Shown: positions 1 to 6,259, numbered from the stretch's first letter. The stretch: 7,415 nucleotides of DNA from an uncultured Clostridia bacterium (GCA_948946035.1 CARBKU010000057.1:1-7415); one strand, 5' to 3'. Numbers and translations: made by a program. Notes: generated by a model not told the origin, from the sequence alone.

Positions 1-1
1 T

Positions 2-286
2 TATTCTTCTGTTTTTGATATTGATATGTCTAAATTAAATTGCTCAACTTTTCCTATAAAAAATGATGAGATTGATAAAATACATTTTTCTGTAAATGTT
101 AATAGGAATCTTGTTGCTCCTGTTGAACAAGGTACTGTTATTGGTAATATAGATGTTTATACCGATTCTACTGATTTAGCTTGTATTCCTCTTTCTGTTA
201 GTACTGCTATTGATAAAAATAGAGTAAAAGATTATTTTTATTACTTTTTTAAAAGCTTTAATACTTTAATTTCTTCTACTTATTAA
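2..286 (+). CDS. D-Ala-D-Ala carboxypeptidase-like protein (PBP5 family), C-terminal fragment
   Basis: The reading frame is open from the left edge and ends at TAA, giving the last 94 residues of a protein whose N-terminal part lies outside the window. The segment VNRNLVAPVEQGTVIGNIDV followed by a short beta-rich stretch resembles the C-terminal beta-sandwich domain (PBP5_C) of low-molecular-weight penicillin-binding proteins of the DacA/DacF type, which trim the terminal D-alanine from peptidoglycan stem peptides outside the membrane. The aromatic tail (DYFYYFFKSF) fits the amphipathic or membrane-anchoring end of such enzymes. The catalytic SxxK, SxN and KTG motifs would lie upstream and cannot be checked, so the assignment rests on this domain alone. 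The internal ATG at 26 is not the true start, because the frame continues to the edge. The gene converges on acpP and is followed by its own terminator. Confidence 0.7.
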   Translation, partial: YSSVFDIDMSKLNCSTFPIKNDEIDKIHFSVNVNRNLVAPVEQGTVIGNIDVYTDSTDLACIPLSVSTAIDKNRVKDYFYYFFKSFNTLISSTY

Positions 287-304
287 ATAGTATATTATCT
301 TTTT

Positions 305-356
305 GTAAGTCAAACGATTAAAAAATAATATTTTAATTGTTTGGCTTATTTTATTT
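305..356 (+). terminator. Rho-independent terminator of the carboxypeptidase-like gene
   Basis: A long stem pairs 305-323 with 331-349 around a 7-nt AT loop. It is continuous when G.U pairs are allowed on the plus strand (for example 310 with 344 and 316 with 338). It is followed by the T-rich stretch TTATTTTATTT and lies about 20 nt after the stop codon at 286, as expected for an intrinsic terminator. Confidence 0.75.
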
Positions 357-460
357 GTATGGCAACCACACCAAAGAGTTTTAAATGAGTTAGTTAATTA
401 TTTTGAAGGCAAAGAAATTAAATGCTCATTATAATTATTGTTTTAATTTCATTCTAAAGT

Positions 461-490
461 AAAAGAGGGTTCCTATTTTAGGACACCCTC
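461..490 (-). terminator. Rho-independent terminator of acpP
   Basis: Positions 465-470 (GAGGGT) pair with 485-490 (ACCCTC), and 471-474 (TCCT) pair with 480-483 (AGGA), around a 5-nt loop with one bulged base. Read on the minus strand, the stem ends in TTTT (461-464) and starts four bases after the acpP stop codon. It closes the plsX-acpP unit and separates it from the convergent gene at the left edge. Confidence 0.8.
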
Positions 491-494
491 CTCT

Positions 495-737
495 TTATTT
501 TACATTTTCTTTTATGTATTCAACAACATCTTCTACTGTTACAACTTTTTCTGCATCGCTGTCTGGTATTTCTATATCAAATTCTTCTTCAAGAGCCATT
601 ACTAATTCTACTATATCTAATGAATCTGCTCCTAAATCATCTATAAATGATGCTTCCATTGTTACAGCATTTTCTGCTACACCTAATTGTTCTACAATAA
701 TTCCTTTTACTTTTTCTAATACTTCTTCTGAACTCAT
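495..737 (-). CDS. acpP: Acyl carrier protein
   Basis: This 80-residue acidic protein has the usual length and helical layout of bacterial acyl carrier protein. The motif GADSLDIVELV (residues 36-46) contains Ser39, the expected attachment site for the 4'-phosphopantetheine arm that carries growing acyl chains in type II fatty acid synthesis in the cytoplasm. The start is supported by a near-perfect ribosome binding site, GAGGAGGTGA, about 7 nt before the ATG. The gene follows plsX, whose product uses acyl-ACP as substrate, with a 138-nt gap that contains a good promoter, so it is probably transcribed both from that promoter and by read-through from plsX. A terminator starts four bases after the TAA stop. 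Confidence 0.97.
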   Translation of the reverse strand: MSSEEVLEKVKGIIVEQLGVAENAVTMEASFIDDLGADSLDIVELVMALEEEFDIEIPDSDAEKVVTVEDVVEYIKENVK

Positions 738-801
738 ACGAGTTCACCTCCTCTCAAGTTTTTATAATGATTTATTCATTAATATTCTTTTTTATAGTTC
801 A

Positions 802-830
802 TTTATATTATATGTTTTTCTATTTGTCAA
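802..830 (-). promoter_or_regulatory. Candidate sigma-A promoter for acpP
   Basis: On the minus strand, TTGACA (825-830) is separated by exactly 17 nt from TATAAA (802-807). The -35 box is a perfect consensus and the -10 box has five of six consensus bases. Transcription would start near position 795, giving a leader of about 57 nt before the acpP ATG. This would let acpP be expressed more strongly than plsX, which fits the high cellular demand for ACP. Confidence 0.75.
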
Positions 831-875
831 GTGAATTATAAAAATATTTTTATTTTATACTATGTAGTCGCTTTT

Positions 876-1898
876 TTATTTCTTTTGTTCTTCAAATGCT
901 TCAATCATTTGATCCACTGCTTTATTTTCTACAAACTTTTCAGCTTGGATAATAGTATATTCAAATAGTTTGGCATCACTACTTCCATGTGCTTTTACAA
1001 CAGGTTTTTTTACTCCTAAAAATAATGCCCCACCATATGATTTATAATCCATTGTTTTACTAAATCTTTTAATTGCTGGTAATGCAGGTATAGATAAAAT
1101 TTTAGCTAATAAGTTTTTAGTTAAACTTTCTGTTAATGTTCTTTTTACAAATTTGCCTAATCCCTCTGTTGTTTTTAAAAATACATTACCAGTAAATCCA
1201 TCTGTTACAATGGCATTTATTTTTCCTGAAAATGCATCCCTTCCTTCTACATTCCCTATAAAATTAATTCCTAATTCTTTTGATTTCTCTGTTAATAAGT
1301 TATAACTTTCTTTAACTAATTCATTACCTTTTGTTTCTTCTGTTCCTATATTTAATAATCCAATTGTAGGATTTTCAATTCCAAATGTGTTTTTTAAATA
1401 TATGCTTGACATTTGTGCAAATTGTAATAAATTAATTGGCTTACAATTTGTATTTGAACCAGCATCTATTAATAGTAATTGGCTTTTATATGCTGGCAAT
1501 ATTCCTGCTAATGCTGGTCTATCAATTCCTTTAATTCTTCCTACTAAAAGCGTTGCTCCTGTAAGTAGTGCACCAGAATTCCCTGCTGATATAAATACGT
1601 CTCCTTCTCCCTCTCTTAACATTTTAAATCCAACAACCATTGAAGAATTTTTTTTGTGCCTTATTGCAATAGTCGGTGTATCTTCCATTTCTATTGTTTC
1701 AGTTGCATTTTTTATTTTTAGTCTATCAGAAATTTCTTCTATTTCTTTACCATATATTTCTTTTGCTTTTTCTCTTATAATTTCTTCTTTTCCAATTAGT
1801 ATTACTTCTGCCTTTATTTTGTTTATTGCATTAATTGCTCCTTTTATATTTGCGTCAGGACTATTATCTCCTCCCATTGCATCAAGAAGTATCTTCAT
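876..1898 (-). CDS. plsX: Phosphate acyltransferase PlsX
   Basis: PlsX makes acyl-phosphate from acyl-ACP and inorganic phosphate. The acyl-phosphate is then used by PlsY to start phospholipid synthesis at the membrane. The 340-residue protein has the family's usual length and signature blocks: DAMGGD at residues 6-11, SAGNSGALL at 104-112, DAGSNTNCKP at 145-154, NIGTEETKGN at 183-192 and VTDGFTGN at 231-238. The ATG is preceded by GGAGAGGAG at a suitable distance and places DAMGGD at the very N-terminus, as in the family. The next gene is acpP, whose product carries the substrate. In many Clostridia plsX-acpP continues into rnc; here a terminator follows acpP instead. Upstream, the tuf terminator and a separate candidate promoter make this a new transcription unit. 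Confidence 0.96.
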   Translation of the reverse strand: MKILLDAMGGDNSPDANIKGAINAINKIKAEVILIGKEEIIREKAKEIYGKEIEEISDRLKIKNATETIEMEDTPTIAIRHKKNSSMVVGFKMLREGEGDVFISAGNSGALLTGATLLVGRIKGIDRPALAGILPAYKSQLLLIDAGSNTNCKPINLLQFAQMSSIYLKNTFGIENPTIGLLNIGTEETKGNELVKESYNLLTEKSKELGINFIGNVEGRDAFSGKINAIVTDGFTGNVFLKTTEGLGKFVKRTLTESLTKNLLAKILSIPALPAIKRFSKTMDYKSYGGALFLGVKKPVVKAHGSSDAKLFEYTIIQAEKFVENKAVDQMIEAFEEQKK

Positions 1899-1946
1899 AA
1901 TAAGTCTCCTCTCCTTTGTTTTTATTATTATATTTTAGCTTTTCTT

Positions 1947-1975
1947 ATTTTATTATTAATTTATAAAAAAATCAA
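1947..1975 (-). promoter_or_regulatory. Candidate promoter for plsX
   Basis: On the minus strand, TTGATT (1970-1975) and TAAAAT (1947-1952) are separated by 17 nt, about 50 nt upstream of the plsX start and downstream of the tuf terminator. Each box differs from consensus at one or two positions. The surroundings are very AT-rich, so chance matches are likely, but the position between a terminator and a gene start supports it. Confidence 0.5.
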
Positions 1976-1999
1976 CTAAAATATAGTAAACAATTAAAA

Positions 2000-2119
2000 T
2001 TTTGTGCCACTGATGATGACTTTGGGGATGAAGGAAAAAATCATGCTATTAGGAATAGAGATTTGGGCAATAATTTATATAATCTACTCGCTCCCAAAGT
2101 CATCATTAGTGGCACAAAA
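2000..2119. repeat. 120-nt element with 27-bp terminal inverted repeats
   Basis: Positions 2000-2026 and 2093-2119 are inverted copies of each other, with 26 Watson-Crick pairs and one G.T pair (2012 with 2107). The arms begin TTTTGTGCCACT and end at ACTTTGGG. The 66-nt interior has weaker pairing, for example AAATC/GATTT and CTATT/AATAG around 2038-2064. The element fits exactly between the tuf terminator and the plsX promoter and holds no convincing gene. Length and shape resemble a miniature inverted-repeat transposable element, but I see no clear target-site duplication and no relative within the window. It could also be a structured RNA. Confidence 0.7.
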
Positions 2120-2147
2120 AAACGATTCCAAAGGAATCGTTTTTTAA
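2114..2147 (-). terminator. Rho-independent terminator of tuf (bidirectional)
   Basis: AACGATTCC (2121-2129) and GGAATCGTT (2133-2141) form a perfect 9-bp stem with a 3-nt loop. T-tracts follow on both strands; on the minus strand the T-run is the complement of 2116-2122. It lies about 15 nt after the tuf stop codon and ends the str operon. Its minus-strand T-tract overlaps the outermost bases of the neighbouring inverted-repeat element. Confidence 0.92.
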
Positions 2148-2156
2148 TTTATTTTA

Positions 2157-3359
2157 TTATGCAATAATATCTGCAACAACACCTGAACCAACTGTTCTAC
2201 CACCTTCACGAATAGCGAATCTTAATCCTTTTTCTATAGCGATTGGTGTAATTAATTCAATTGTCATTGATACGTTATCTCCAGGCATAACCATTTCTGT
2301 TCCAGCAGGTAATTCAATAACACCTGTAACGTCTGTAGTTCTAAAGTAGAATTGTGGTCTATATCCATTAAAGAATGGTGTATGTCTTCCACCTTCATCT
2401 TTAGTTAATACATAAACTTCTGAAGTGAATTTTGTATGTGGATTAATTGTTCCTGGTTTACATAAAACTTGACCTCTTTCGATGTCTTTTCTATCTATAC
2501 CTCTTAATAGAACACCAATGTTGTCTCCTGCTTCTGCTTGGTCTAGTAATTTTCTAAACATTTCTACACCTGTAACAACTGTTTTTCTTCTTTCTGTTGT
2601 TAGACCGATAATTTCAACTTCGTCTTGAAGTTTAACTTCTCCTCTTTCTACTCTACCTGTTGCAACTGTTCCACGTCCTGTAATTGTGAATACGTCTTCA
2701 ACTGGCATTAAGAATGGTTGATCTACTGGTCTTTCTGGTGTTGGAATATAGCTATCAACTGCTTCCATTAATTCTTTCATAGGTTTATATACATCTTCAT
2801 CTGGATTTGTTGATGAACTTTCTAATACTTGTAATGAAGATCCTTTTATAATTGGAATATCATCTCCTGGGAAACCATATTCAGAAAGTAAGTCTCTTAC
2901 TTCCATTTCAACTAATTCTAATAATTCTGGATCATCTACCATATCACATTTATTTAAGTAAACAACTATGAATTTAACACCAACTTGTCTTGCAAGTAAT
3001 ATGTGTTCTCTTGTTTGTGGCATAGGACCATCTGCTGCTGATACTACTAATACTGCACCATCCATTTGAGCAGCACCAGTAATCATGTTTTTAACATAGT
3101 CAGCATGTCCTGGACAGTCAACGTGAGCATAGTGTCTGTTATCTGTTTCATATTCAACGTGCGCTGTGTTAATTGTGATTCCTCTTGCTTTTTCTTCTGG
3201 AGCACCATCGATTTGATCGTATGCTTCATATTGAGCTTTTCCTAATAATGATAAATATTTAGTAATTGCTGCTGTTGTTGTTGTTTTTCCATGGTCTACG
3301 TGACCAATTGTACCAATGTTTACATGTGGTTTTGTTCTTTCAAATTTAGCTTTTGCCAT
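2157..3359 (-). CDS. tuf: Translation elongation factor EF-Tu
   Basis: EF-Tu brings aminoacyl-tRNA to the ribosomal A site as a GTP complex. The 400-residue protein is full length. The GTPase domain (about 1-205) has the P-loop GHVDHGKT at 19-26, the switch I region with RGITI at 59-63, DCPGH at 81-85 with the catalytic His85, NKCD at 136-139, and a GSSL version of the final G-motif near 173. Domain 2 has GRGTVATGR at 228-236, and the beta-barrel domain 3 ends in a conserved-looking tail. The start is preceded by GAGGAGG about 8 nt away. The gene is the last of the str operon, 378 nt after fusA, and has a candidate promoter of its own plus a roughly 185-nt structured leader. A strong terminator follows. 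Confidence 0.98.
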   Translation of the reverse strand: MAKAKFERTKPHVNIGTIGHVDHGKTTTTAAITKYLSLLGKAQYEAYDQIDGAPEEKARGITINTAHVEYETDNRHYAHVDCPGHADYVKNMITGAAQMDGAVLVVSAADGPMPQTREHILLARQVGVKFIVVYLNKCDMVDDPELLELVEMEVRDLLSEYGFPGDDIPIIKGSSLQVLESSSTNPDEDVYKPMKELMEAVDSYIPTPERPVDQPFLMPVEDVFTITGRGTVATGRVERGEVKLQDEVEIIGLTTERRKTVVTGVEMFRKLLDQAEAGDNIGVLLRGIDRKDIERGQVLCKPGTINPHTKFTSEVYVLTKDEGGRHTPFFNGYRPQFYFRTTDVTGVIELPAGTEMVMPGDNVSMTIELITPIAIEKGLRFAIREGGRTVGSGVVADIIA

Positions 3360-3378
3360 TTTTTAATCCTCCTCTTTT

Positions 3379-3417
3379 AAGTTAGCTGTACGAAGCGAAG
3401 CGAGTTACAGATAACTT
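3379..3417. repeat. Hairpin next to the tuf ribosome binding site
   Basis: AAGTTAGCTGTA (3379-3390) and TACAGATAACTT (3406-3417) pair at 11 of 12 positions. The 15-nt loop region carries a short direct repeat, CGAAG CGAAG CGAG. In tuf mRNA this stem would end just before the GAGGAGG ribosome binding site (3369-3375), so it could influence ribosome access. The role is an inference; the inverted repeat is directly visible. Confidence 0.6.
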
Positions 3418-3425
3418 ATGCAAAA

Positions 3426-3473
3426 TGCTTTAGCATTTTGTAATTATTGTGCTTTAGCACTTTGTATTTATTG
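3426..3473. repeat. Tandem 24-nt direct repeat in the tuf leader
   Basis: Two adjacent 24-nt units (3426-3449 and 3450-3473) match at 22 of 24 positions. Each contains TGCTTTAGCA, which can form a small hairpin with a TTTA loop. In the first unit the stem extends to 9 bp (3420-3428 with 3433-3441); in the second only GTGC/GCAC remains. They would lie in the 5' leader of tuf mRNA. Confidence 0.65.
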
Positions 3474-3553
3474 TAATCCCTATTTTACTCCTACTGCTTC
3501 TTAGCTACTTTATTCATTTTAAATTTAATAACATTATTTTAATATCTGCTTGC

Positions 3554-3582
3554 ATTCTATAACATTTTTCTAAAAAATGCAA
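3554..3582 (-). promoter_or_regulatory. Candidate promoter for tuf, inside a palindrome
   Basis: On the minus strand, TTGCAT (3577-3582) and TAGAAT (3554-3559) are separated by 17 nt. A 10-bp inverted repeat (TGCTTGCATT 3547-3556 with AATGCAAGCA 3576-3585) overlaps both boxes, so it could be an operator or simply a hairpin. Transcription would start near 3547, giving a leader of about 185 nt. Extra transcription of tuf from its own promoter is known in other bacteria; here it is inferred. Confidence 0.5.
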
Positions 3583-3618
3583 GCATTTTTTATATTGTCT
3601 TATTTCTTTTTTGTAAAT

Positions 3619-3736
3619 TCACTTTAAAAATGGTTAGATACACAATTTTTCAATTTAATGCAAGACTCAGTTATACGCTTATATGCTGAGGTTTGCATTA
3701 AAAATAAAAATGTGTAGCTTATTGTTTTTAAAGTGA
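3619..3736. repeat. 118-nt long imperfect hairpin directly after fusA
   Basis: The ends are a perfect 12-bp inverted repeat (TCACTTTAAAAA 3619-3630 with TTTTTAAAGTGA 3725-3736). Inside, TACACA pairs with TGTGTA (3639-3644 with 3711-3716), and a stem of 14 positions pairs 3657-3670 with 3686-3699, closing a 15-nt loop. The pairs 3631-3633 with 3722-3724 and 3664 with 3692 are G.T on the plus strand. The element ends one base from the fusA stop codon, and with one bulge the pairing runs into it. No T-tract follows on the minus strand, so it is not a typical terminator. It resembles a small non-autonomous mobile element or a structured RNA. Confidence 0.7.
3635..3663 (-). promoter_or_regulatory. 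Weak second candidate promoter upstream of tuf
   Basis: On the minus strand, TTGCAT (3658-3663) is followed after 17 nt by TATCTA (3635-3640). Both boxes lie within the long hairpin that follows fusA, so the element may have brought a promoter toward tuf. The -10 match is only moderate and the DNA is AT-rich. Confidence 0.25.
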
Positions 3737-3737
3737 T

Positions 3738-5822
3738 TTAGTCTTCTTTTTTGCTTCTTGCTGCAACTATATTGTCATGAACTGATTTTGGAACTTCTTC
3801 ATAATGACTTGGTTCCATTGAATATGTTCCTCTTCCTTGTGTTCTTGAACGTAAGTCTGTTGCATAACCAAACATTTCAGAAAGTGGAATAAATGCGTGA
3901 ATTTCTTGCATTCCATCATTTCCATCCATTCCTTCCATTCTACCACGTCTTGAGTTAATATCACCAATAACATCTCCCATATATTCTTCTGGAACTGTTA
4001 TTTCTACTTTCATTATAGGCTCTAATATAACTGCTTTAGCTTGTTTACATCCTTCTTTGAATGCCATTGAAGCAGCAATTTTGAATGCCATTTCTGAAGA
4101 GTCAACTTCATGGTATGAACCATCTACTAAGCTTACTTTAAAGTCTATAACTGGATATCCTGCTAATATACCACTTTCAGCAGCTTCTCTCATTCCTTGT
4201 TCAATTGGTTTAATATATTCTTTTGGAACTGCTCCTCCTACAATTTTGCTTTCGAATTCGATTCCTTTTCCAGCTTCTAATGGTTCCATTTCAAACCAAA
4301 CATCACCATATTGTCCTTTACCACCAGATTGACGAATAAATTTACCTTGAACTCTTACATTGTTTCTAATTGTTTCTTTGTATGCAACTTGTGGTTTACC
4401 TACATTACATTCAACTTTAAATTCTCTTTTTAATCTGTCTACAATGATATCAAGGTGTAATTCACCCATACCAGCAATAATTGTTTGTCCTGTTTCATGG
4501 TTTGTATAAGCTTTAAATGTTGGATCTTCTTCTGCAAGTTTTGATAATGCAATTCCCATTTTTTCTTGTGCTGCTTTGTCTTTTGGCTCAATTGCTATAT
4601 CTATAACTGGTTCAGGGAACTCCATAGATTCTAGTATAATTGGATGATCTGGATCACATAAAGTATTTCCAGTTGTTACTTCTTTTAGTCCAACTGCTGC
4701 TGCAATATCTCCAGCATATACTTTGTCAATGTCTTCTCTGTGATTTGAGTGCATTTGAAGTATTCTTCCAACTCTTTCTTTTTTGTCTTTACTTGAGTTT
4801 AATACTGTTGATCCTGATTCTAATGTTCCTGAGTATACTCTAAAGAAACATAATTTTCCAACAAATGGGTCTGTTGCAATTTTGAATGCTAATGCTGCAA
4901 ATGGTTCTGAATCTGCGGTTTTGGCTTCTGTTTCTTCTCCATCCATTGTTTCACCTTTAATATGTGGTATATCTAATGGTGATGGCATATAGTCAACAAT
5001 TGCATTTAATAGTTCTTGAACACCTTTATTTTTGTATGAAGAACCACATGTTACTGGAACTATTGCGTTTGCTATTGTACCAGTTCTTAATCCTTTTTTG
5101 ATTTCTTCTTCTGTTAGTTCTCCTCCATCTAAGTATTTCATCATTAATTCTTCATCTTGTTCTGCAACTGCTTCTACCATTTTGTCATGATATTCTTGTG
5201 CTAATTCTTTCATATCATCTGGTATATCTGTTTCTTCGATTTCTTGTCCTAAGTCGTCTTTATGGATGAATGCTCTCATTTTAATTAAATCTACTATACC
5301 TTTAAATTGGTCTTCTGCTCCAATTGGTAATTGAATTGGAACTGCATTTGCTTTTAGTCTATTTTTTAGTTGGTCAACACAAAGCATAAAGTTAGCTCCT
5401 GTGATATCCATTTTATTTACATATACCATTCTTGGAACACTGTATTTATCTGCTTGTCTCCAAACTGTTTCTGTTTGTGGTTGAACTCCACCTTTAGCAG
5501 CTAAAACTGTAACAGCTCCATCAAGTACTTTTAATGATCTTTGAACCTCTACTGTAAAGTCAACGTGACCTGGAGTATCTATAATATTAATTCTGTTATT
5601 GTTCCAAAAACATGTTGTACATGCTGATGTAATTGTAATACCTCTTTCTTGTTCTTGTTCCATCCAGTCCATTGTAGCAGCACCTTCATGAACTTCTCCT
5701 ATTTTATGTGTTTTTCCTGTATAGAATAAAATTCTTTCTGTTGTTGTTGTTTTTCCGGCATCTATATGTGCCATAATTCCTATATTTCTAGTTCTTTCTA
5801 ATGGGTATGCTCTTCCTGCCAT
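3738..5822 (-). CDS. fusA: Translation elongation factor EF-G
   Basis: EF-G is the GTPase that drives translocation of tRNAs and mRNA on the ribosome and, with RRF, ribosome recycling. The 694-residue protein has the full family length. Its GTPase domain shows the P-loop AHIDAGKT (18-25), ERGITI (59-64), DTPGH (82-86) and NKMD (136-139). The central part contains the domain III block GMGELHLDIIVDRLKREF, and domain IV carries GSYHEVDSSEMAFK, which includes the histidine at the tip that enters the decoding centre. The ATG follows AGGGGG at about 11 nt, a little longer than usual. It is the third gene of the str operon, but it is separated from rpsG by a 460-nt repeat-filled spacer and is followed immediately by a long hairpin. 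Confidence 0.98.
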   Translation of the reverse strand: MAGRAYPLERTRNIGIMAHIDAGKTTTTERILFYTGKTHKIGEVHEGAATMDWMEQEQERGITITSACTTCFWNNNRINIIDTPGHVDFTVEVQRSLKVLDGAVTVLAAKGGVQPQTETVWRQADKYSVPRMVYVNKMDITGANFMLCVDQLKNRLKANAVPIQLPIGAEDQFKGIVDLIKMRAFIHKDDLGQEIEETDIPDDMKELAQEYHDKMVEAVAEQDEELMMKYLDGGELTEEEIKKGLRTGTIANAIVPVTCGSSYKNKGVQELLNAIVDYMPSPLDIPHIKGETMDGEETEAKTADSEPFAALAFKIATDPFVGKLCFFRVYSGTLESGSTVLNSSKDKKERVGRILQMHSNHREDIDKVYAGDIAAAVGLKEVTTGNTLCDPDHPIILESMEFPEPVIDIAIEPKDKAAQEKMGIALSKLAEEDPTFKAYTNHETGQTIIAGMGELHLDIIVDRLKREFKVECNVGKPQVAYKETIRNNVRVQGKFIRQSGGKGQYGDVWFEMEPLEAGKGIEFESKIVGGAVPKEYIKPIEQGMREAAESGILAGYPVIDFKVSLVDGSYHEVDSSEMAFKIAASMAFKEGCKQAKAVILEPIMKVEITVPEEYMGDVIGDINSRRGRMEGMDGNDGMQEIHAFIPLSEMFGYATDLRSRTQGRGTYSMEPSHYEEVPKSVHDNIVAARSKKED

Positions 5823-5856
5823 TTTTTATATTTCCCCCTTTCGGTTTCTTTCATTT

Positions 5857-5885
5857 TTATTAATTTTTAAATGTTAAATGTGCAA
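5857..5885 (-). promoter_or_regulatory. Weak candidate promoter for fusA
   Basis: On the minus strand, TTGCAC (5880-5885) and TAATAA (5857-5862) are separated by 17 nt, about 35 nt upstream of the fusA start. The -35 box lies in the TGTGCA motif that also marks the feet of the nearby hairpin repeats. Such a promoter would keep fusA and tuf expressed if the hairpins reduce read-through from rpsG. The AT-rich context makes a chance match possible. Confidence 0.3.
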
Positions 5886-5931
5886 ATTGCTGTTTTTAAT
5901 TTAATTTCAAATTTTTATTAAAGTGATAAGA

Positions 5932-6011
5932 CGTGCATTTGGGATTAGTCAGTACAGGTTGAAGGCGTACATTGGTACGTCGAAATCTGGACTGGATAAC
6001 CAAAATGTGCA
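5932..6011. repeat. Structured hairpin repeat, copy 1
   Basis: An imperfect hairpin based on the foot GTGCAT/ATGTGC. Its apex is the 7-bp stem GGCGTAC/GTACGTC (5964-5970 with 5975-5981, one G.T pair) closed by ATTG. Below it is a GAA/GA purine internal loop, then CAGGTT pairing with AATCTG. It differs from copy 3 at one base within 5934-6011 (position 5941, which breaks one stem pair here). Confidence 0.85.
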
Positions 6012-6051
6012 GAACTCTTTCGCCCTTAAATTCAAATTTTAAATAGTAAGA

Positions 6052-6130
6052 TGTGCATTTTTAGTAGTTGTTGCAAGCTGAAGGCGTACGTTGGTACGTC
6101 GAAGTTTGCAATAAATACTGAAAATGTGCA
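6052..6130. repeat. Structured hairpin repeat, copy 2 (divergent stem)
   Basis: It has the same foot, apical stem and GAA/GA internal loop as copies 1 and 3, with GTTG as loop. The long stem 6058-6079 with 6103-6124 has another sequence, yet 21 of 22 positions still pair (18 Watson-Crick, 3 G.T on the plus strand; only 6067 with 6115 fails). Just below the internal loop, T-A and G-C pairs of the other copies are replaced by C-G and A-T. The structure is kept while the sequence changes. Confidence 0.85.
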
Positions 6131-6179
6131 GATTGTTGTTTTCAATTTTAATTTCAAATTTTTATTAAAAGTGATAAGA

Positions 6180-6259
6180 TGTGCATTTTGGATTAGTCAG
6201 TACAGGTTGAAGGCGTACATTGGTACGTCGAAATCTGGACTGGATAACCAAAATGTGCA
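6180..6259. repeat. Structured hairpin repeat, copy 3
   Basis: Nearly identical to copy 1, with an intact TTTTGG/CCAAAA lower stem and the same apical core (6212-6218 with 6223-6229, loop ATTG). It starts, in the direction of transcription, about 23 nt after the rpsG stop codon. No T-tract follows on the minus strand, so it is not a standard terminator. Confidence 0.85.

Noticed and set aside
514..834. Open frame on the plus strand opposite acpP
   Set aside because: It is a serine/threonine-rich shadow of acpP and its promoter region.
1387..1938. 183-codon open frame on the plus strand opposite plsX
   Set aside because: It lies almost entirely antisense to a clear plsX gene, has low-complexity hydrophobic content and no convincing ribosome binding site.
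3361..3545. Riboswitch or T-box in the tuf leader
   Set aside because: I see neither a T-box motif nor the conserved core of a known riboswitch class; only simple hairpins are visible.
3619..3736. Intrinsic terminator of fusA
   Set aside because: The hairpin is far too long and no T-tract follows it on the minus strand.
3738..5822. Recoded UGA or an alternative genetic code
   Set aside because: All genes translate full length with the standard code, tryptophan codons checked are TGG, and stops are TAA or TAG.
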